From Duganella sp. Leaf126 (GTDB lineage Bacteria; Pseudomonadota; Gammaproteobacteria; Burkholderiales; Burkholderiaceae_D): 64,000 bases of DNA. Below, piece by piece: positions 32,857-41,799 of this stretch. The stretch covers positions 1-64,000 of the forward strand of contig NZ_LMNW01000005.1 in assembly GCF_001423125.1 (NCBI RefSeq), in the 5' to 3' direction. Below the pieces are notes generated by a model. The model was not told the DNA's origin. It ran no database searches and was given only the letters and a program-made list of their open reading frames with translations. Every line of letters begins with the position of its first letter. Position 1 is the stretch's first letter. The position numbers were made by a program, and so were the translations under genes.

Positions 32857-33644
32857 CAGGCAGCCTCCTTGCGTATATTGAACAGCTTGAAAAAATTGGC
32901 AGACGTCTGCGCCGCCACCTGTTCCACCGGAACCCCCTTGAGCTTGGCGATGAATTCGCCGACGTGGGCGACATAGCCCGGCTCGTTGGTACGGCCGCGG
33001 AACGGCACCGGCGCCAGGTACGGCGAATCGGTCTCGATCAGCATGCGCTCGAGCGGCACCTCGAGCGCCACCGCCTGCAACTCCCTGGCGCTCTTGAAGG
33101 TGACGATGCCCGAGAACGAAATATAAAAGCCGAGCGCGATGGCGGCGCGCGCCGCCTCCAGCGATTCGGTAAAGCAGTGCATCACTCCGGCCACGCCGCC
33201 CGCTTCGGGAGCCGCGCCCTCTTCGCGCAGGATGCGGATGGTATCGTCGCTGGCGCTGCGGGTGTGGATGATGAGCGGCTTGCGGGTCAGGCGCGAGGCA
33301 CGGATATGGGTGCGGAAGCGTTCGCGCTGCCATTCGAGGTCGCCTTCGAGGCGGTAGTAGTCAAGGCCGGTCTCGCCGATGGCGATGATTTTCGGATCGT
33401 CGGCCAGCGCCACCAGCTGCTCGACGGTCGGTTCCGGCGTGTCTTCGTAATCGGGATGGACGCCGACCGAGGCGTAAATGTGCGGATACTGGTGCGCCAG
33501 CGCCAGCACCTGCGGGAAATCGGGCAAATCGACCGACACGCACAGCGCGTGCGTCACCTGCTTCTCGGCCATGGTGGCCAGGATCTCGGGCATGCGAGCG
33601 GCGAGCTCGGGGAAATTGATATGGCAGTGGGAATCGATATACAT
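32856..33644 (-). CDS. tatD: TatD-family metal-dependent deoxyribonuclease
   Basis: This is a 262-residue TIM-barrel hydrolase. The metal ligands are visible: His6 and His8 in DSHCHINF, Glu in GETGLDYY, His in IIHTRSA, His in GVMHCFTES and Asp in IETDSPYLAP. TatD proteins are 3'-5' exonucleases in DNA repair and quality control. The ATG at 33644 gives the MYIDSHCH start usual for the family. The gene lies downstream of pilZ-holB-tmk on the same strand, the common order in betaproteobacteria. Confidence 0.93.
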   Translation of the reverse strand: MYIDSHCHINFPELAARMPEILATMAEKQVTHALCVSVDLPDFPQVLALAHQYPHIYASVGVHPDYEDTPEPTVEQLVALADDPKIIAIGETGLDYYRLEGDLEWQRERFRTHIRASRLTRKPLIIHTRSASDDTIRILREEGAAPEAGGVAGVMHCFTESLEAARAAIALGFYISFSGIVTFKSARELQAVALEVPLERMLIETDSPYLAPVPFRGRTNEPGYVAHVGEFIAKLKGVPVEQVAAQTSANFFKLFNIRKEAA

Positions 33645-33699
33645 GGCGCGATTGTACCTTGAAGGCTGGCGCGCGTGCCACGACGGCACCGGCGGAGCG

Positions 33700-34095
33700 C
33701 TACAGCGTGTGGGTGGCGCGGGCCGACCGCAGCGCCGGCCCCAGGATGTCCTCGATGCGCTGGCGCAGCTTCTGGCCGCCTTCGTCGCCGGGAAAATGGA
33801 TGCCCACGCCCTGCGCCTTGTCGTGGTGGGCGCCTGCCGGCGTGATCCAGGCGACGCGGCCGGCCACCTGGTATTTTTCGGGCTCGTCCATCAGGGTCAG
33901 CAGCAGGAACAGTTCGTCGCCGAGCTTGTACGCCTGCCGGGTCGGAATGAACAGGCCGCCATGACGCAGGAACGGCATGTAGGCCGCGTACAGTGCAGCC
34001 TTTTCGCGGATCGCCAGCGACAGCACAGCCGGCCGGCCCGACTGAGCCGGTTTGTCCGCAGCGGCGGAGGCGTCGTAAAGGCTGTCAGCGGGCAT
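33700..34095 (-). CDS. pilZ: PilZ-domain protein of type IV pilus biogenesis
   Basis: This is a 131-residue protein with a PilZ domain in its C-terminal two thirds (GGLFIPTRQAYKLGDELFLLLTL, VAWITPAGA, GVGIHFPGDEGG). It lacks the RxxxR and D/NxSxxG signature that binds cyclic di-GMP, as does the true PilZ pilus protein, which works by contacting PilB and FimX-type partners. Its place between holB and tatD is the conserved position of pilZ. Confidence 0.88.
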   Translation of the reverse strand: MPADSLYDASAAADKPAQSGRPAVLSLAIREKAALYAAYMPFLRHGGLFIPTRQAYKLGDELFLLLTLMDEPEKYQVAGRVAWITPAGAHHDKAQGVGIHFPGDEGGQKLRQRIEDILGPALRSARATHTL

Positions 34096-34115
34096 GGATC
34101 ACCTTGTAAGAAACA

Positions 34116-35150
34116 CTAGGAAGCGCAGGCGGCGGTATAGTCGAGCAACATATCCTCCAGGAACAGCTTGGGCGACAGCGGATGGTCCGACGTGGCGCGG
34201 CGCTCGTTGACGCCCCGCGTGACCGCCAGCAGGCGGCTGATGTGGATCCTGTCCGCCAGGCCCGTCAGCTCGCGCTGGTAGCGTGGATAGTAGCGCACCT
34301 TGCCTGCCAGCTTGACCGCACACACATCATACAGCCAGCGCTGCAAGCACGACACCTGCGCCGTGAGCGGCACCTTCTGCAGCTTGTCCGCCACTTTCAG
34401 CGCGCCTTCCACGCTGGGACGGGCCAGCAGCTGCAGCAGGGTTTCCAGGTCGTCCCGGTTGCCCAGTTCGGCCTGGGCCATGGCGGCCAGCGGCGCGCCA
34501 CCCTGCTCGCGCAGCCAGCTGTCGGCGTCGGCCACGTTTTGCTGCTTGAGCCAGGCCAGCGCCTGCGCGTGCGACGGCATCGGCAGGGCAAACTTGCGGC
34601 AGCGCGACAGGATGGTGGGCAGCAGGCGGTCCAGGCTGTTGGAGGCAAGCAGGAACACGGTGCCCGGCGGCGGTTCCTCCAGCGTTTTCAGCAGCGCATT
34701 CGAGGCCGGCATGTTGAGCGCCTCGGCCGGATATAGCACCACCACGCGCAAGCCGGCGCGGTGGGTGGAGACGTTCATGAAATCGGCCAGGTTGCGGATC
34801 TGCTCGATCTTGATCTCTTTCGACGGCGCTTTGGCGGACTTGGCCGATTTTTTGGCATCGCCCTCGCCTTCCTCGCCCTCGGCCGGCTCGTCCTCGAGCG
34901 CCTCGGGCCGCACGCGGCGGTAATCGGGATGGTTGTGCTGGACGAACCAGCCGCAGGACACGCACTGACCGCAGGCGTGACCGTCCGGCCGCACGGCCTC
35001 GCACAGGAGGCCCTGGGCAAACTGCTCGATGAAGTCGGCCTTGCCGATCCCGGCCGCGCCGTGGAACAGGATGGCGTGCGGCAGCCGCTGGCGCAACTGC
35101 TGCAATTGCTGCCAGGATTCTTGCTGCCAAGGATAAATGGTATCGCTCAT
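34116..35150 (-). CDS. holB: DNA polymerase III subunit delta prime
   Basis: This is a 344-residue clamp-loader subunit. The P-loop is FHGAAGIGKAD, the zinc site is CEAV...CGQCVSC, and TLEEPPPGTVFLLASN and LLPTILSRC are family hallmarks. An acidic and then Lys/Ala-rich insert (EALEDEPAEGEEGEGDAKK...) of about 35 residues follows the zinc module and is likely a disordered loop. The start at 35150 (MSDTIYPWQ) is chosen over an upstream ATG because it matches the usual N-terminus. Confidence 0.93.
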   Translation of the reverse strand: MSDTIYPWQQESWQQLQQLRQRLPHAILFHGAAGIGKADFIEQFAQGLLCEAVRPDGHACGQCVSCGWFVQHNHPDYRRVRPEALEDEPAEGEEGEGDAKKSAKSAKAPSKEIKIEQIRNLADFMNVSTHRAGLRVVVLYPAEALNMPASNALLKTLEEPPPGTVFLLASNSLDRLLPTILSRCRKFALPMPSHAQALAWLKQQNVADADSWLREQGGAPLAAMAQAELGNRDDLETLLQLLARPSVEGALKVADKLQKVPLTAQVSCLQRWLYDVCAVKLAGKVRYYPRYQRELTGLADRIHISRLLAVTRGVNERRATSDHPLSPKLFLEDMLLDYTAACAS

Positions 35151-35228
35151 TGTCGTTAGTGTGTTGCAAACTGGCTGCCGAAGCAATGTCGAAACGCTAT
35201 GTGACGACAGCCGGCCGGACGCTGGCGC

Positions 35229-35864
35229 CTAGTCTTGCGCCAGCAGGGCGTCGAGCACGCCCGCGATCTCGGTCTCGATCTCGGCAATCGTGCGGGTGGC
35301 ATCGACCAGGTGGAAGCGCTGCGGGAACTGCGCGGCGCGGCGCAGGTATTCGTTGCGGGTGGCGGCAAAAAAATCGCTCTGTTCCTGCTCGAACTTGTCG
35401 AGCGCGCGGGTGGCGTCCAGGCGGGCGCGGGCCACGGCCAGCGGCACGTCGAACAGCAGGGTCAGATCCGGTTGCAGATGCGGGTGGACCCATTGCTCGA
35501 GCGCTTCGAGCTTGCTGCGGTCCATGCCGCGCCCGCCGCCCTGGTAGGCGAAGCTGGCGTCGGTGAACCGGTCGGAAATGACCCAGGCGCCGCGCGCCAG
35601 CGCCGGCGCGATCACCTGCGCGATGTGCTCGCGGCGGCTGGCAAACATCAGCAGCGCTTCGGTCTCCAGGTCCATGGTTTCGTGCAGCACCAGTGCGCGC
35701 AGCTTTTCGCCGAGCGCGGTGCCGCCCGGTTCGCGCGAACTGACCAGCGCGATGCCGCGCTGTTCCAGGTAACGGCCGGCAAACGCGATGTGGGTGGACT
35801 TGCCGGCGCCGTCGATGCCTTCGAAGGTGATGAATTTGCTGCTGCGGGTACGGTTATCGGTCAT
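35229..35864 (-). CDS. tmk: Thymidylate kinase
   Basis: This is a 211-residue enzyme that phosphorylates dTMP to dTDP. The P-loop is [10 protein letters not shown], the DR motif is [17 protein letters not shown], and the lid region is [16 protein letters not shown]. The length is typical. It follows mltG with a four-base gap and precedes holB, so mltG-tmk-holB form one operon. Confidence 0.95.
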   Translation of the reverse strand: MTDNRTRSSKFITFEGIDGAGKSTHIAFAGRYLEQRGIALVSSREPGGTALGEKLRALVLHETMDLETEALLMFASRREHIAQVIAPALARGAWVISDRFTDASFAYQGGGRGMDRSKLEALEQWVHPHLQPDLTLLFDVPLAVARARLDATRALDKFEQEQSDFFAATRNEYLRRAAQFPQRFHLVDATRTIAEIETEIAGVLDALLAQD

Positions 35865-35868
35865 CGTG

Positions 35869-36858
35869 CTATCGCTGGTATTGGTTGACTGCCCGATTGT
35901 GGTCGTTCAGGTTGTCGGAGAATTTACTGGTGCCGTTGCCGCGCGCAACGAAATACAGGGCGGCGGTCTTCGCCGGCGCCATCGCGGCCGCCAGCGATTC
36001 CACGCCCGGCAGCGAGATCGGCGTCGGCGGCAGGCCGGTGCGCGTATAGGTATTAAAGGGCGTATCGGTTTCCAGGTCGCGCTTGCGGATATTGCCGTCG
36101 AACTTCAAGCCCATGCCGTAGATCACGGTGGGATCGGTCTGCAGCATCATGCCCAGGCGCAGGCGGTTGACGAACACGGCGGCAATCATGTTGCGCTCCG
36201 ACTTTTGCCCGGTTTCCTTTTCGACGATGGACGCCATGGTCAGCGCCTCGTACGGCGTCTTGTACGGCAGGCCCGCGTCGCGCTTGGCCCAGGCCGCATC
36301 GAGCCGCTTGATCATCATCGCATGGGCCTGGCGATAGATCTGCAAGTCGCTTGAATTCTTGGCGAACAGATAGGTGTCAGGGAAAAACAGCCCTTCCGGA
36401 TGCTTGTACCCGGACCCGATCGCCGCCATCAGCTCGGTATCGCTGAGCAGGGTCGTTTCGTGCTTGAGACCGGCATGCGCGTCGATTGCCGCGCGCATCT
36501 GGCGGAAGCTCCAGCCCTCGATGATGGTCAGCTGCTCCTGGGCGAATTCGCCGCGCACCAGCTGGGTGATCAGCTGCGAAGGCGTGGTGCCCGGTTTCAG
36601 TTCGTACGAGCCGGCCTTGATGCGGCTGCTCTTGCCGCTGCCGCGCGCCAGCAGGTTGAACAGCAACGGCTGGATCGGCACGCCGGCATCGGCGATCTGC
36701 TGGCCGGCCGCATGGGCGCCGCTGCCGGGCACGATGGTGAAGTCGACGGGTGCGGCTGCGCCGGCAAGGATCGGGGCCTGCTGCCAGTAGGCGAAGTAAG
36801 CGCCGGCTGCCAGCGCCACGAGGATGCAGAGGGTGATTATTTTTTTAATAAAAGCCAT
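35869..36858 (-). CDS. mltG: Endolytic murein transglycosylase MltG
   Basis: This is a 329-residue membrane protein. One N-terminal transmembrane helix (about 5-24) is followed by the YceG fold. The catalytic Glu is in [21 protein letters not shown], followed by [19 protein letters not shown] and ending with [20 protein letters not shown], all characteristic. It cuts nascent glycan strands and ends their polymerisation. It is the first gene of the mltG-tmk-holB-pilZ-tatD row. Confidence 0.95.
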   Translation of the reverse strand: MAFIKKIITLCILVALAAGAYFAYWQQAPILAGAAAPVDFTIVPGSGAHAAGQQIADAGVPIQPLLFNLLARGSGKSSRIKAGSYELKPGTTPSQLITQLVRGEFAQEQLTIIEGWSFRQMRAAIDAHAGLKHETTLLSDTELMAAIGSGYKHPEGLFFPDTYLFAKNSSDLQIYRQAHAMMIKRLDAAWAKRDAGLPYKTPYEALTMASIVEKETGQKSERNMIAAVFVNRLRLGMMLQTDPTVIYGMGLKFDGNIRKRDLETDTPFNTYTRTGLPPTPISLPGVESLAAAMAPAKTAALYFVARGNGTSKFSDNLNDHNRAVNQYQR

Positions 36859-36975
36859 TTCCGTGCCATAGGGGGTCTATCGGGAAGCCATCGGTCGGCG
36901 TGCCACTGGCAGCGCCTGCACAGCAGCGGCCCGGCCGCTTTTGCACCGGTGCCGACGCGATCGACGCGACATCAC

Positions 36976-36981
36976 TATAAT
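36976..36981 (+). promoter_or_regulatory. -10 box before ygfZ
   Basis: TATAAT stands 66 bases before the ygfZ ATG. The DNA 17 bases upstream does not resemble TTGACA, so only the -10 half is supported. Confidence 0.35.
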
Positions 36982-37047
36982 GAGCCCGTAATGATAATGC
37001 GTAATCGTCATTCACACCGTCAAATACGTCGTTAAATACTGGAAATT

Positions 37048-38070
37048 ATGTCATCCTGGACCGAACTGTTATCCGCCGCCGCGCCCGCTGGCCCGCTGAC
37101 CACCACCACGCTTGCCGGCGGTTTCGTCGCGCCGATCACCGACCAAGGCCTGATTGCCCTCGACGGCGAGGAATCGGCCAAGTTCCTGCACGGCCAGCTG
37201 ACCAATGACGTCGAACACCTGGGCGCCGGCGACCTGCGCCTGGCCGGCTATTGCTCGCCCAAGGGGCGGTTGCTGGCGTCGTTCCTGATGTGGCGCAGCG
37301 CCACCACCATCTTCCTGCAGCTGCCGCGCGAGATCCAGGCCCCGGTGCAAAAACGGTTGTCGATGTTCGTGCTGCGCGCCAAGACCAAGCTCAGCGACGC
37401 CACCGCGCTGCCGGGCATGGAGGTGGTGCTGGGCTTCGGCGGCGACCAGGCCGAGGTGGTGCTGCAGAACTGGTTCGACACCTTGCCGGCCCAGCCTTAT
37501 ACGCGCGTCGAGCACCCGCTGGGCACGCTCTTGCGGGTGGCCGATGCCTTCGGCAGCGCGCGCTACCAGTGGCTGATGTCGGCCGCCACGGCAGACACCA
37601 TCGCCGCCGAACTGGCGCGCACGCTGGCGGTCGGCGGCGACCAGGCCTGGCGCCTGTCCGAGATCCACGCCGGGGTGCCGCACATCGACAAGTCCACCCA
37701 GGAGCAGTTCGTGCCACAGATGGTCAATTACGAGTTGCTGGGCGCGGTCAATTTCAAGAAGGGTTGCTACCCGGGCCAGGAAATCGTCGCCCGCAGCCAG
37801 TACTTGGGCAAGCTCAAGCGCCGCACGACGCTGGTCAGCATCGCGGACTCGGCAGCGGCGGCCGGCGCCGAAGTGTTTGCCACGGCCGATCCGGAGCAGC
37901 CGTGCGGCATGATCGTCAACGCGGCGCCCAACGGCCACGGCGGCGTCGATGCCCTGGTAGAAATGAAACTGGCTGCCATCGAGGCTGCCTCGGTCCGGCT
38001 GGGTTCGGCCGAAGGACCGGCGCTGACCTTCCTGCCGCTGCCATACGTGCTGGAACCGCTCGACCTCTAG
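37048..38070 (+). CDS. ygfZ: Folate-binding iron-sulfur repair protein YgfZ
   Basis: This is a 340-residue protein related to the glycine cleavage T-protein. The diagnostic motif KGCYPGQEIVAR, with the key Cys, is present near residue 240, and the folate-binding N-terminus has FLHGQLTNDVEHL. YgfZ supports assembly and repair of certain Fe-S enzymes such as MiaB. It is divergent from mltG and followed two bases later by the DUF4936 gene. Confidence 0.93.
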   Translation: MSSWTELLSAAAPAGPLTTTTLAGGFVAPITDQGLIALDGEESAKFLHGQLTNDVEHLGAGDLRLAGYCSPKGRLLASFLMWRSATTIFLQLPREIQAPVQKRLSMFVLRAKTKLSDATALPGMEVVLGFGGDQAEVVLQNWFDTLPAQPYTRVEHPLGTLLRVADAFGSARYQWLMSAATADTIAAELARTLAVGGDQAWRLSEIHAGVPHIDKSTQEQFVPQMVNYELLGAVNFKKGCYPGQEIVARSQYLGKLKRRTTLVSIADSAAAAGAEVFATADPEQPCGMIVNAAPNGHGGVDALVEMKLAAIEAASVRLGSAEGPALTFLPLPYVLEPLDL

Positions 38071-38071
38071 C

Positions 38072-38359
38072 ATGGACCTGTTCATCTACTACAAGGTCAG
38101 GGAAGCCGATGCGGCGCGCCTGCGCGCGGCAGTCGTGGCCATGCAGGCGCACCTGGCAGACCAGTTCGCCGTGACGAGCCAGCTCAAACGCCGGCCCGAA
38201 GCGAGCGACGGCGTGCAAACCTGGATGGAAATCTATCCTGACGCACCGGGCAACTTTGCCGCCACGCTGGCCGTGGCGGTCGAACGGGCCGGCTTGTCGC
38301 AATGGATCATCGGCAATCGCCACGTGGAAGCGTTCATGGATGTGCTGCCATGTGCCTGA
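38072..38359 (+). CDS. DUF4936 family protein
   Basis: This is a 95-residue protein starting two bases after the ygfZ stop. It has the ferredoxin-like alternation of the DUF4936 family: DLFIYYKVREADAARLRAAV, then SQLKRRPEASDGVQTWMEIYPD. No catalytic motif is evident. The ygfZ-DUF4936-NRDE order recurs in Oxalobacteraceae. It ends inside the next gene by 10 bases. Confidence 0.8.
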   Translation: MDLFIYYKVREADAARLRAAVVAMQAHLADQFAVTSQLKRRPEASDGVQTWMEIYPDAPGNFAATLAVAVERAGLSQWIIGNRHVEAFMDVLPCA

Positions 38360-39099
38360 TGGTGTTTGCCTGGAAAATTTTGCCGGCAGTCCCCCTGGTC
38401 GCAGCGGCCAACCGCGACGAGTTTTACGGACGCGCCACCGCAGCCGCCGCGCCGTGGCCCGACCATCCGCACATCTACGGCGGCCGCGACCTGCAGGCGG
38501 GCGGCAGCTGGATGGGCATCGCGCACGGCGACGCGGGCGGGGACCGGAACGGCGCCCGCTTTGCGGCCATCACCAATATCCGCGCACCGGGCGAACGCCG
38601 CGACGATGCGCCGTCGCGCGGCCGGCTGGTGGCCGACTTCCTCACCGGCAATCTGAGCCCCCAGGCCTATATCGACACGCTGCGCGGCCGCGCGGCCGAC
38701 TACAACGGCTTCAACCTCGTCGTCGGCGACCGCGACACGCTGATCTGGTATTCGAACCGCGGCGACGCCGACCCGCGCAACGGCCAGCCGCTGCCGCCGG
38801 GCGTGTACGGCGTCTCCAACGCCCTGCTCGACGCACCGTGGCCCAAGGTGGTCAAGACCAAGGCCGAGCTGGCCAGCCTGATCTGCCTGGGCGCGCCCGA
38901 CGACGCCTTCTTCGAAATGCTGGCCGATACCACCCCCGCCCCCGACCAGCGCCTGCCAGAAACCGGCGTCCCGCTCGACATCGAGCGCGTGCTGTCCTCC
39001 GTCAGGATCGACAGCCCAGGCTACGGCACCCGCACCTCCACCGTCGTCAAGCTCTACGCCAACGCCACTGCCACCTTGCAAGAACACATCTTCCGGTAA
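38350..39099 (+). CDS. NRDE family protein (transport and Golgi organisation 2 homologue)
   Basis: This is a 249-residue protein. The N-terminus MCLMVFAWK with Cys2 and AANRDEFYGR contains the namesake NRDE motif, and DLQAGGSWMGI and NYNGFNLVVGD-like segments follow (here DYNGFNLVVGD). Cys2 could act as an N-terminal nucleophile after Met removal. The biochemical role is not settled. Its start overlaps DUF4936 by 10 bases, so it is the third gene of the ygfZ operon. Confidence 0.87.
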   Translation: MCLMVFAWKILPAVPLVAAANRDEFYGRATAAAAPWPDHPHIYGGRDLQAGGSWMGIAHGDAGGDRNGARFAAITNIRAPGERRDDAPSRGRLVADFLTGNLSPQAYIDTLRGRAADYNGFNLVVGDRDTLIWYSNRGDADPRNGQPLPPGVYGVSNALLDAPWPKVVKTKAELASLICLGAPDDAFFEMLADTTPAPDQRLPETGVPLDIERVLSSVRIDSPGYGTRTSTVVKLYANATATLQEHIFR

Positions 39100-39126
39100 C
39101 CCCACTTCGGGGCCTATTGGTGCCGA

Positions 39127-39274
39127 GTTAAGCGAAAAGCATTAATTTTGTTGGCATAAAAACGTCGTCCCTGCGTAGGCGGGGACCCAATTTGGCTGGA
39201 CATGTCGACGCAGCTCGCAGAACTTGGGTACCCGCCTTCGCGGGTACGACGGGCAGGAAGACCTTCACTTAGCC
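39127..39274. repeat. Dispersed intergenic repeat, copy A
   Basis: This is 148 bp alignable with 49074-49227. It starts GTTAAGCGAAAAGC, contains CGTCGTCCCTGCG and a hairpin (GTACCCGC-CTTC-GCGGGTAC at 39228-39247) and ends ACCTTCAC. Its two ends are loosely inverted (GTTAAGCGAA versus GCTAAGTGAA on the other strand), like a small non-autonomous element. Confidence 0.7.
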
Positions 39275-39289
39275 GCATGAACTTCGCGG

Positions 39290-39724
39290 TCAGAACTTGT
39301 GGTGCATATTGATGTGGCGGATGCCGGCCTCGTAGAATTCTTCGCCTTCGATGGCGAAGCCGTGGCGCTGGTAGAACGGCGCGGCGTGGGTCTGGGCGCT
39401 GAGGGCGACCAGGCTTTCGCCGCGGGCGCGCGCTTGCGCCATCAGCCCTTGCAGCAGGGCGCCGCCGACACCGGTGCCGCGTCCCGACTTGCGCACGGCC
39501 ATGCGCCCGATGTGGCCGTCCGGCAGCAGGCGGCCGGTACCGATCGGCACGCCGGCGGCATCGTAGGCCACCGCGTGCAGGCACAGGACATCCATATCGT
39601 CCATTTCCAGTTCGGCCGGCACGCCCTGCTCTTCGACGAAGACTTCGGTGCGGATCAGTTTGGCGTCGGCAGCCATGGTGGCCCAGTCGCCGTAGCGTAT
39701 CGTGTGTTGGACAGTGTCGTTCAT
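39290..39724 (-). CDS. GNAT family N-acetyltransferase
   Basis: This is a 144-residue acetyltransferase of the ElaA/YjcF-like kind. The acetyl-CoA loop is RMAVRKSGRGTGVGGALL, and AAPFYQRHGFAIEGEEFYEAGI is the usual last part. The N-terminus (IRTEVFVEEQGVPAELEMDD) is typical of this subgroup. The start at 39724 (MNDTVQ) is preferred to an upstream ATG. The substrate is unknown. Confidence 0.88.
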   Translation of the reverse strand: MNDTVQHTIRYGDWATMAADAKLIRTEVFVEEQGVPAELEMDDMDVLCLHAVAYDAAGVPIGTGRLLPDGHIGRMAVRKSGRGTGVGGALLQGLMAQARARGESLVALSAQTHAAPFYQRHGFAIEGEEFYEAGIRHINMHHKF

Positions 39725-39800
39725 CGCTTCGCTTTGCTCAGGAAAAACGACCATTGTCGCACGCCGGCCTGGTTTTCGGAACCGCTGATTGCGGTGCGCC

Positions 39801-40334
39801 TTATCTGGTGGCGCGGATCACACCGCAGGCCAGGCGACCGCCGGCATTGCCGGTGGGCTGGGTTTTCAGGTCGTCGGGCGCAGTGTGCACGATCACGCCG
39901 CGGTTGAGGGCGTTGACCGGGCTGCCTTCGGTCAGCGTCAGCTGGGACAGCGGCACGGTCACGTCCAGCATGGCGACACCGTTGGCGTCGGCCGTGATGT
40001 TGCCGAAGTCGCCGCTGTGCTTGCTGCTGTGGGTCGGATCGCCGTGCGGCGCGCTGGTGGGATTGAAGTGACCGCCGGCGCTGCTGCCGTCCGGTGCCGA
40101 GCAGTCGCCTTTTTCGTGGATATGGAAGCCGTGCAGGCCCGGGGTCAGGCCCTCGACCTTGGCCTTGACGTGGACGCCGGCAGCCGTCTGTTCGAAGGTG
40201 ACCAGACCGGACGTCTTGCTGTTGGCGGTCGGCGCCAGCTTGGCCTCGGCGGTGACCTTGGCCGTGTCGATGGCGGCCGAGGCGGTCTGTATGGCGGCCA
40301 GCGCCAGGATGCAGCTGAGTACGGCTGTTTTCAT
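39801..40334 (-). CDS. sodC: Periplasmic Cu/Zn superoxide dismutase
   Basis: This is a 177-residue protein with a signal peptide (MKTAVLSCILALAAIQTASA). The metal ligands are in place: HGFHIHEKGDC, HFNP, KHSGDFGN and GVIVHTAPDD, with the disulfide Cys in GDC and RLACGVI. It converts superoxide in the periplasm. AAGGAA lies before the ATG. Confidence 0.92.
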   Translation of the reverse strand: MKTAVLSCILALAAIQTASAAIDTAKVTAEAKLAPTANSKTSGLVTFEQTAAGVHVKAKVEGLTPGLHGFHIHEKGDCSAPDGSSAGGHFNPTSAPHGDPTHSSKHSGDFGNITADANGVAMLDVTVPLSQLTLTEGSPVNALNRGVIVHTAPDDLKTQPTGNAGGRLACGVIRATR

Positions 40335-40419
40335 TGCGGTTCCTTCGAAAGTAGACAACGGGTGGGCAGGCAAACGATGCGCGGGCGCTGGACGCTTGAT
40401 ACAGCACAACGCGCTCAAA

Positions 40420-41415
40420 TCATATCAACTTTACCAGTTGCTTGCCAAAATTGAACCCCTGCAGTAATCCGATGAACGCCGCCGGCGCCGAAGCAAGTCC
40501 CTGGGCCACTGATTCCCTGTATTTGACCTGTCCGCCTGCCACCAGGTCGGCCAGCTGCGCCAGCCCCTGCTGCCACAGGTCCATGTGCTCGGTGACGATG
40601 AAACCCTGCAGCGTCAGGCGGTTGATCAGCAACAGCTTGGCGTTGTTGATTGCCATGTCGGCGCCGCCGAAGCCGCCGATCATCCCGCACAGCGCCACGC
40701 GTCCGAACGCATTGGTGCGCGCCAGCGCGGCGTCGAGCACGGCGCCGCCGACGTTTTCGAAGATGCCGTCGACACCGTCGGGCGTGGCGGCCGCCAGGTC
40801 CGCGTCGAGGCGGCCGGCCTTGTAGTCGATGCAGGCGTCGAAGCCAAGTTCATCGACCACATACGCGCACTTGTCCGGTCCGCCCGCGATGCCGACCACG
40901 CGGCAACCCTGCAGCCGCGCCAGCTGGCCGACCACGCTGCCCACCGCTCCGCTGGCGGCCGACACCACGACGGTCTCGCCCGCCTTGGGCGCGATGATCT
41001 TGTTCAGCCCGTACCAGGCCGCCATGCCCGGCATGCCGACCGCGCCCAGGTAGGCCGAGAGCGGCAGCTTGCCGCCATCGACCTTGCGCAGGCCGGTGCC
41101 GTCCGAAACGGCCATCTCGGTCCAGCCCAGCACGCCGACGACGGTGTCGCCGACCGCGTAGCCGGCATGGCGCGACGCCACCACCTCGCCGACGGTGCCG
41201 CCGATCATGGTCTCATCCAGCGCCTGCGCAGCAGCGTAGCTCTTGCCTGCGCTCATGCGTCCGCGCATGTACGGATCGAGCGACAGGTAATGGTTGCGCA
41301 CCAGCAGTTCGCCGTCCTGCAAGGCCGGCACCTGCGCCGTTTCGAGCCGGAAGTTCTCGGGCGTGACCGCCCCGCGCGGGCGGCTGGCCAGCACCACGCG
41401 CCAGTACGGCGTCAT
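40420..41415 (-). CDS. CurA-like NADP-dependent oxidoreductase
   Basis: This is a 331-residue medium-chain reductase without zinc ligands, of the CurA/leukotriene B4 dehydrogenase group. The Rossmann motif is VVSAASGAVGSVVGQLARL; NHYLSLDPYMRGRM and NVGGAVLDAAL are family segments. It reduces double bonds of enones with NADPH. Its ATG overlaps the Dabb gene's stop by four bases, so both are in the fadB-like operon. Confidence 0.88.
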   Translation of the reverse strand: MTPYWRVVLASRPRGAVTPENFRLETAQVPALQDGELLVRNHYLSLDPYMRGRMSAGKSYAAAQALDETMIGGTVGEVVASRHAGYAVGDTVVGVLGWTEMAVSDGTGLRKVDGGKLPLSAYLGAVGMPGMAAWYGLNKIIAPKAGETVVVSAASGAVGSVVGQLARLQGCRVVGIAGGPDKCAYVVDELGFDACIDYKAGRLDADLAAATPDGVDGIFENVGGAVLDAALARTNAFGRVALCGMIGGFGGADMAINNAKLLLINRLTLQGFIVTEHMDLWQQGLAQLADLVAGGQVKYRESVAQGLASAPAAFIGLLQGFNFGKQLVKLI

Positions 41416-41714
41416 ACTTCGTAGTCCATGCACTGGCGCTCGAGCCGCACGGCCGCAATGAACGGCTTGATGGCGACGTGGTCGGGATGGTCGAGGTAGG
41501 CGTTCAGTGCATCCTTGTCGACGAACTCCGAATACAGCACCACGTCATAGGTCGCTTCCAGGCCGGGCTGGGCCAGCATCGGTTCGAACGTGACGATGCC
41601 GGGCACGATGCCGGCGCAGCCGTCGAGCAAGGCTTTCATCTTGACGGCGTTGGCGGCGCGGTCGGCGCCCTCGGCGTGGTCCTTCAGTTTCCACATCACG
41701 ATGTGTTTCAGCAT
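41412..41714 (-). CDS. Dabb (stress-responsive A/B barrel) domain protein
   Basis: This is a 100-residue protein with the MLKHIVMWKLKD opening and the late DYDVVLYSEFVDK-like strand (here TYDVVLYSEF) of the Dabb family, dimeric ferredoxin-like barrels. GGAGAGA precedes the ATG. It lies between the FadB-like and CurA-like genes and shares translation coupling with the latter. The role is unknown. Confidence 0.88.
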   Translation of the reverse strand: MLKHIVMWKLKDHAEGADRAANAVKMKALLDGCAGIVPGIVTFEPMLAQPGLEATYDVVLYSEFVDKDALNAYLDHPDHVAIKPFIAAVRLERQCMDYEV

Positions 41715-41799
41715 ATGTCTCTCCTGTCTTTCCTGGGAATCTTGAAATGGGCTGACATGACACGGGGACCGGGCGGCGCCAGGCCCCCAGCGGCCATGC

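Noticed and set aside
34860-34960. Frameshift or foreign insert in holB (acidic/Lys-rich stretch)
   Set aside because: The frame is unbroken and family motifs continue on both sides; it is a low-complexity loop.
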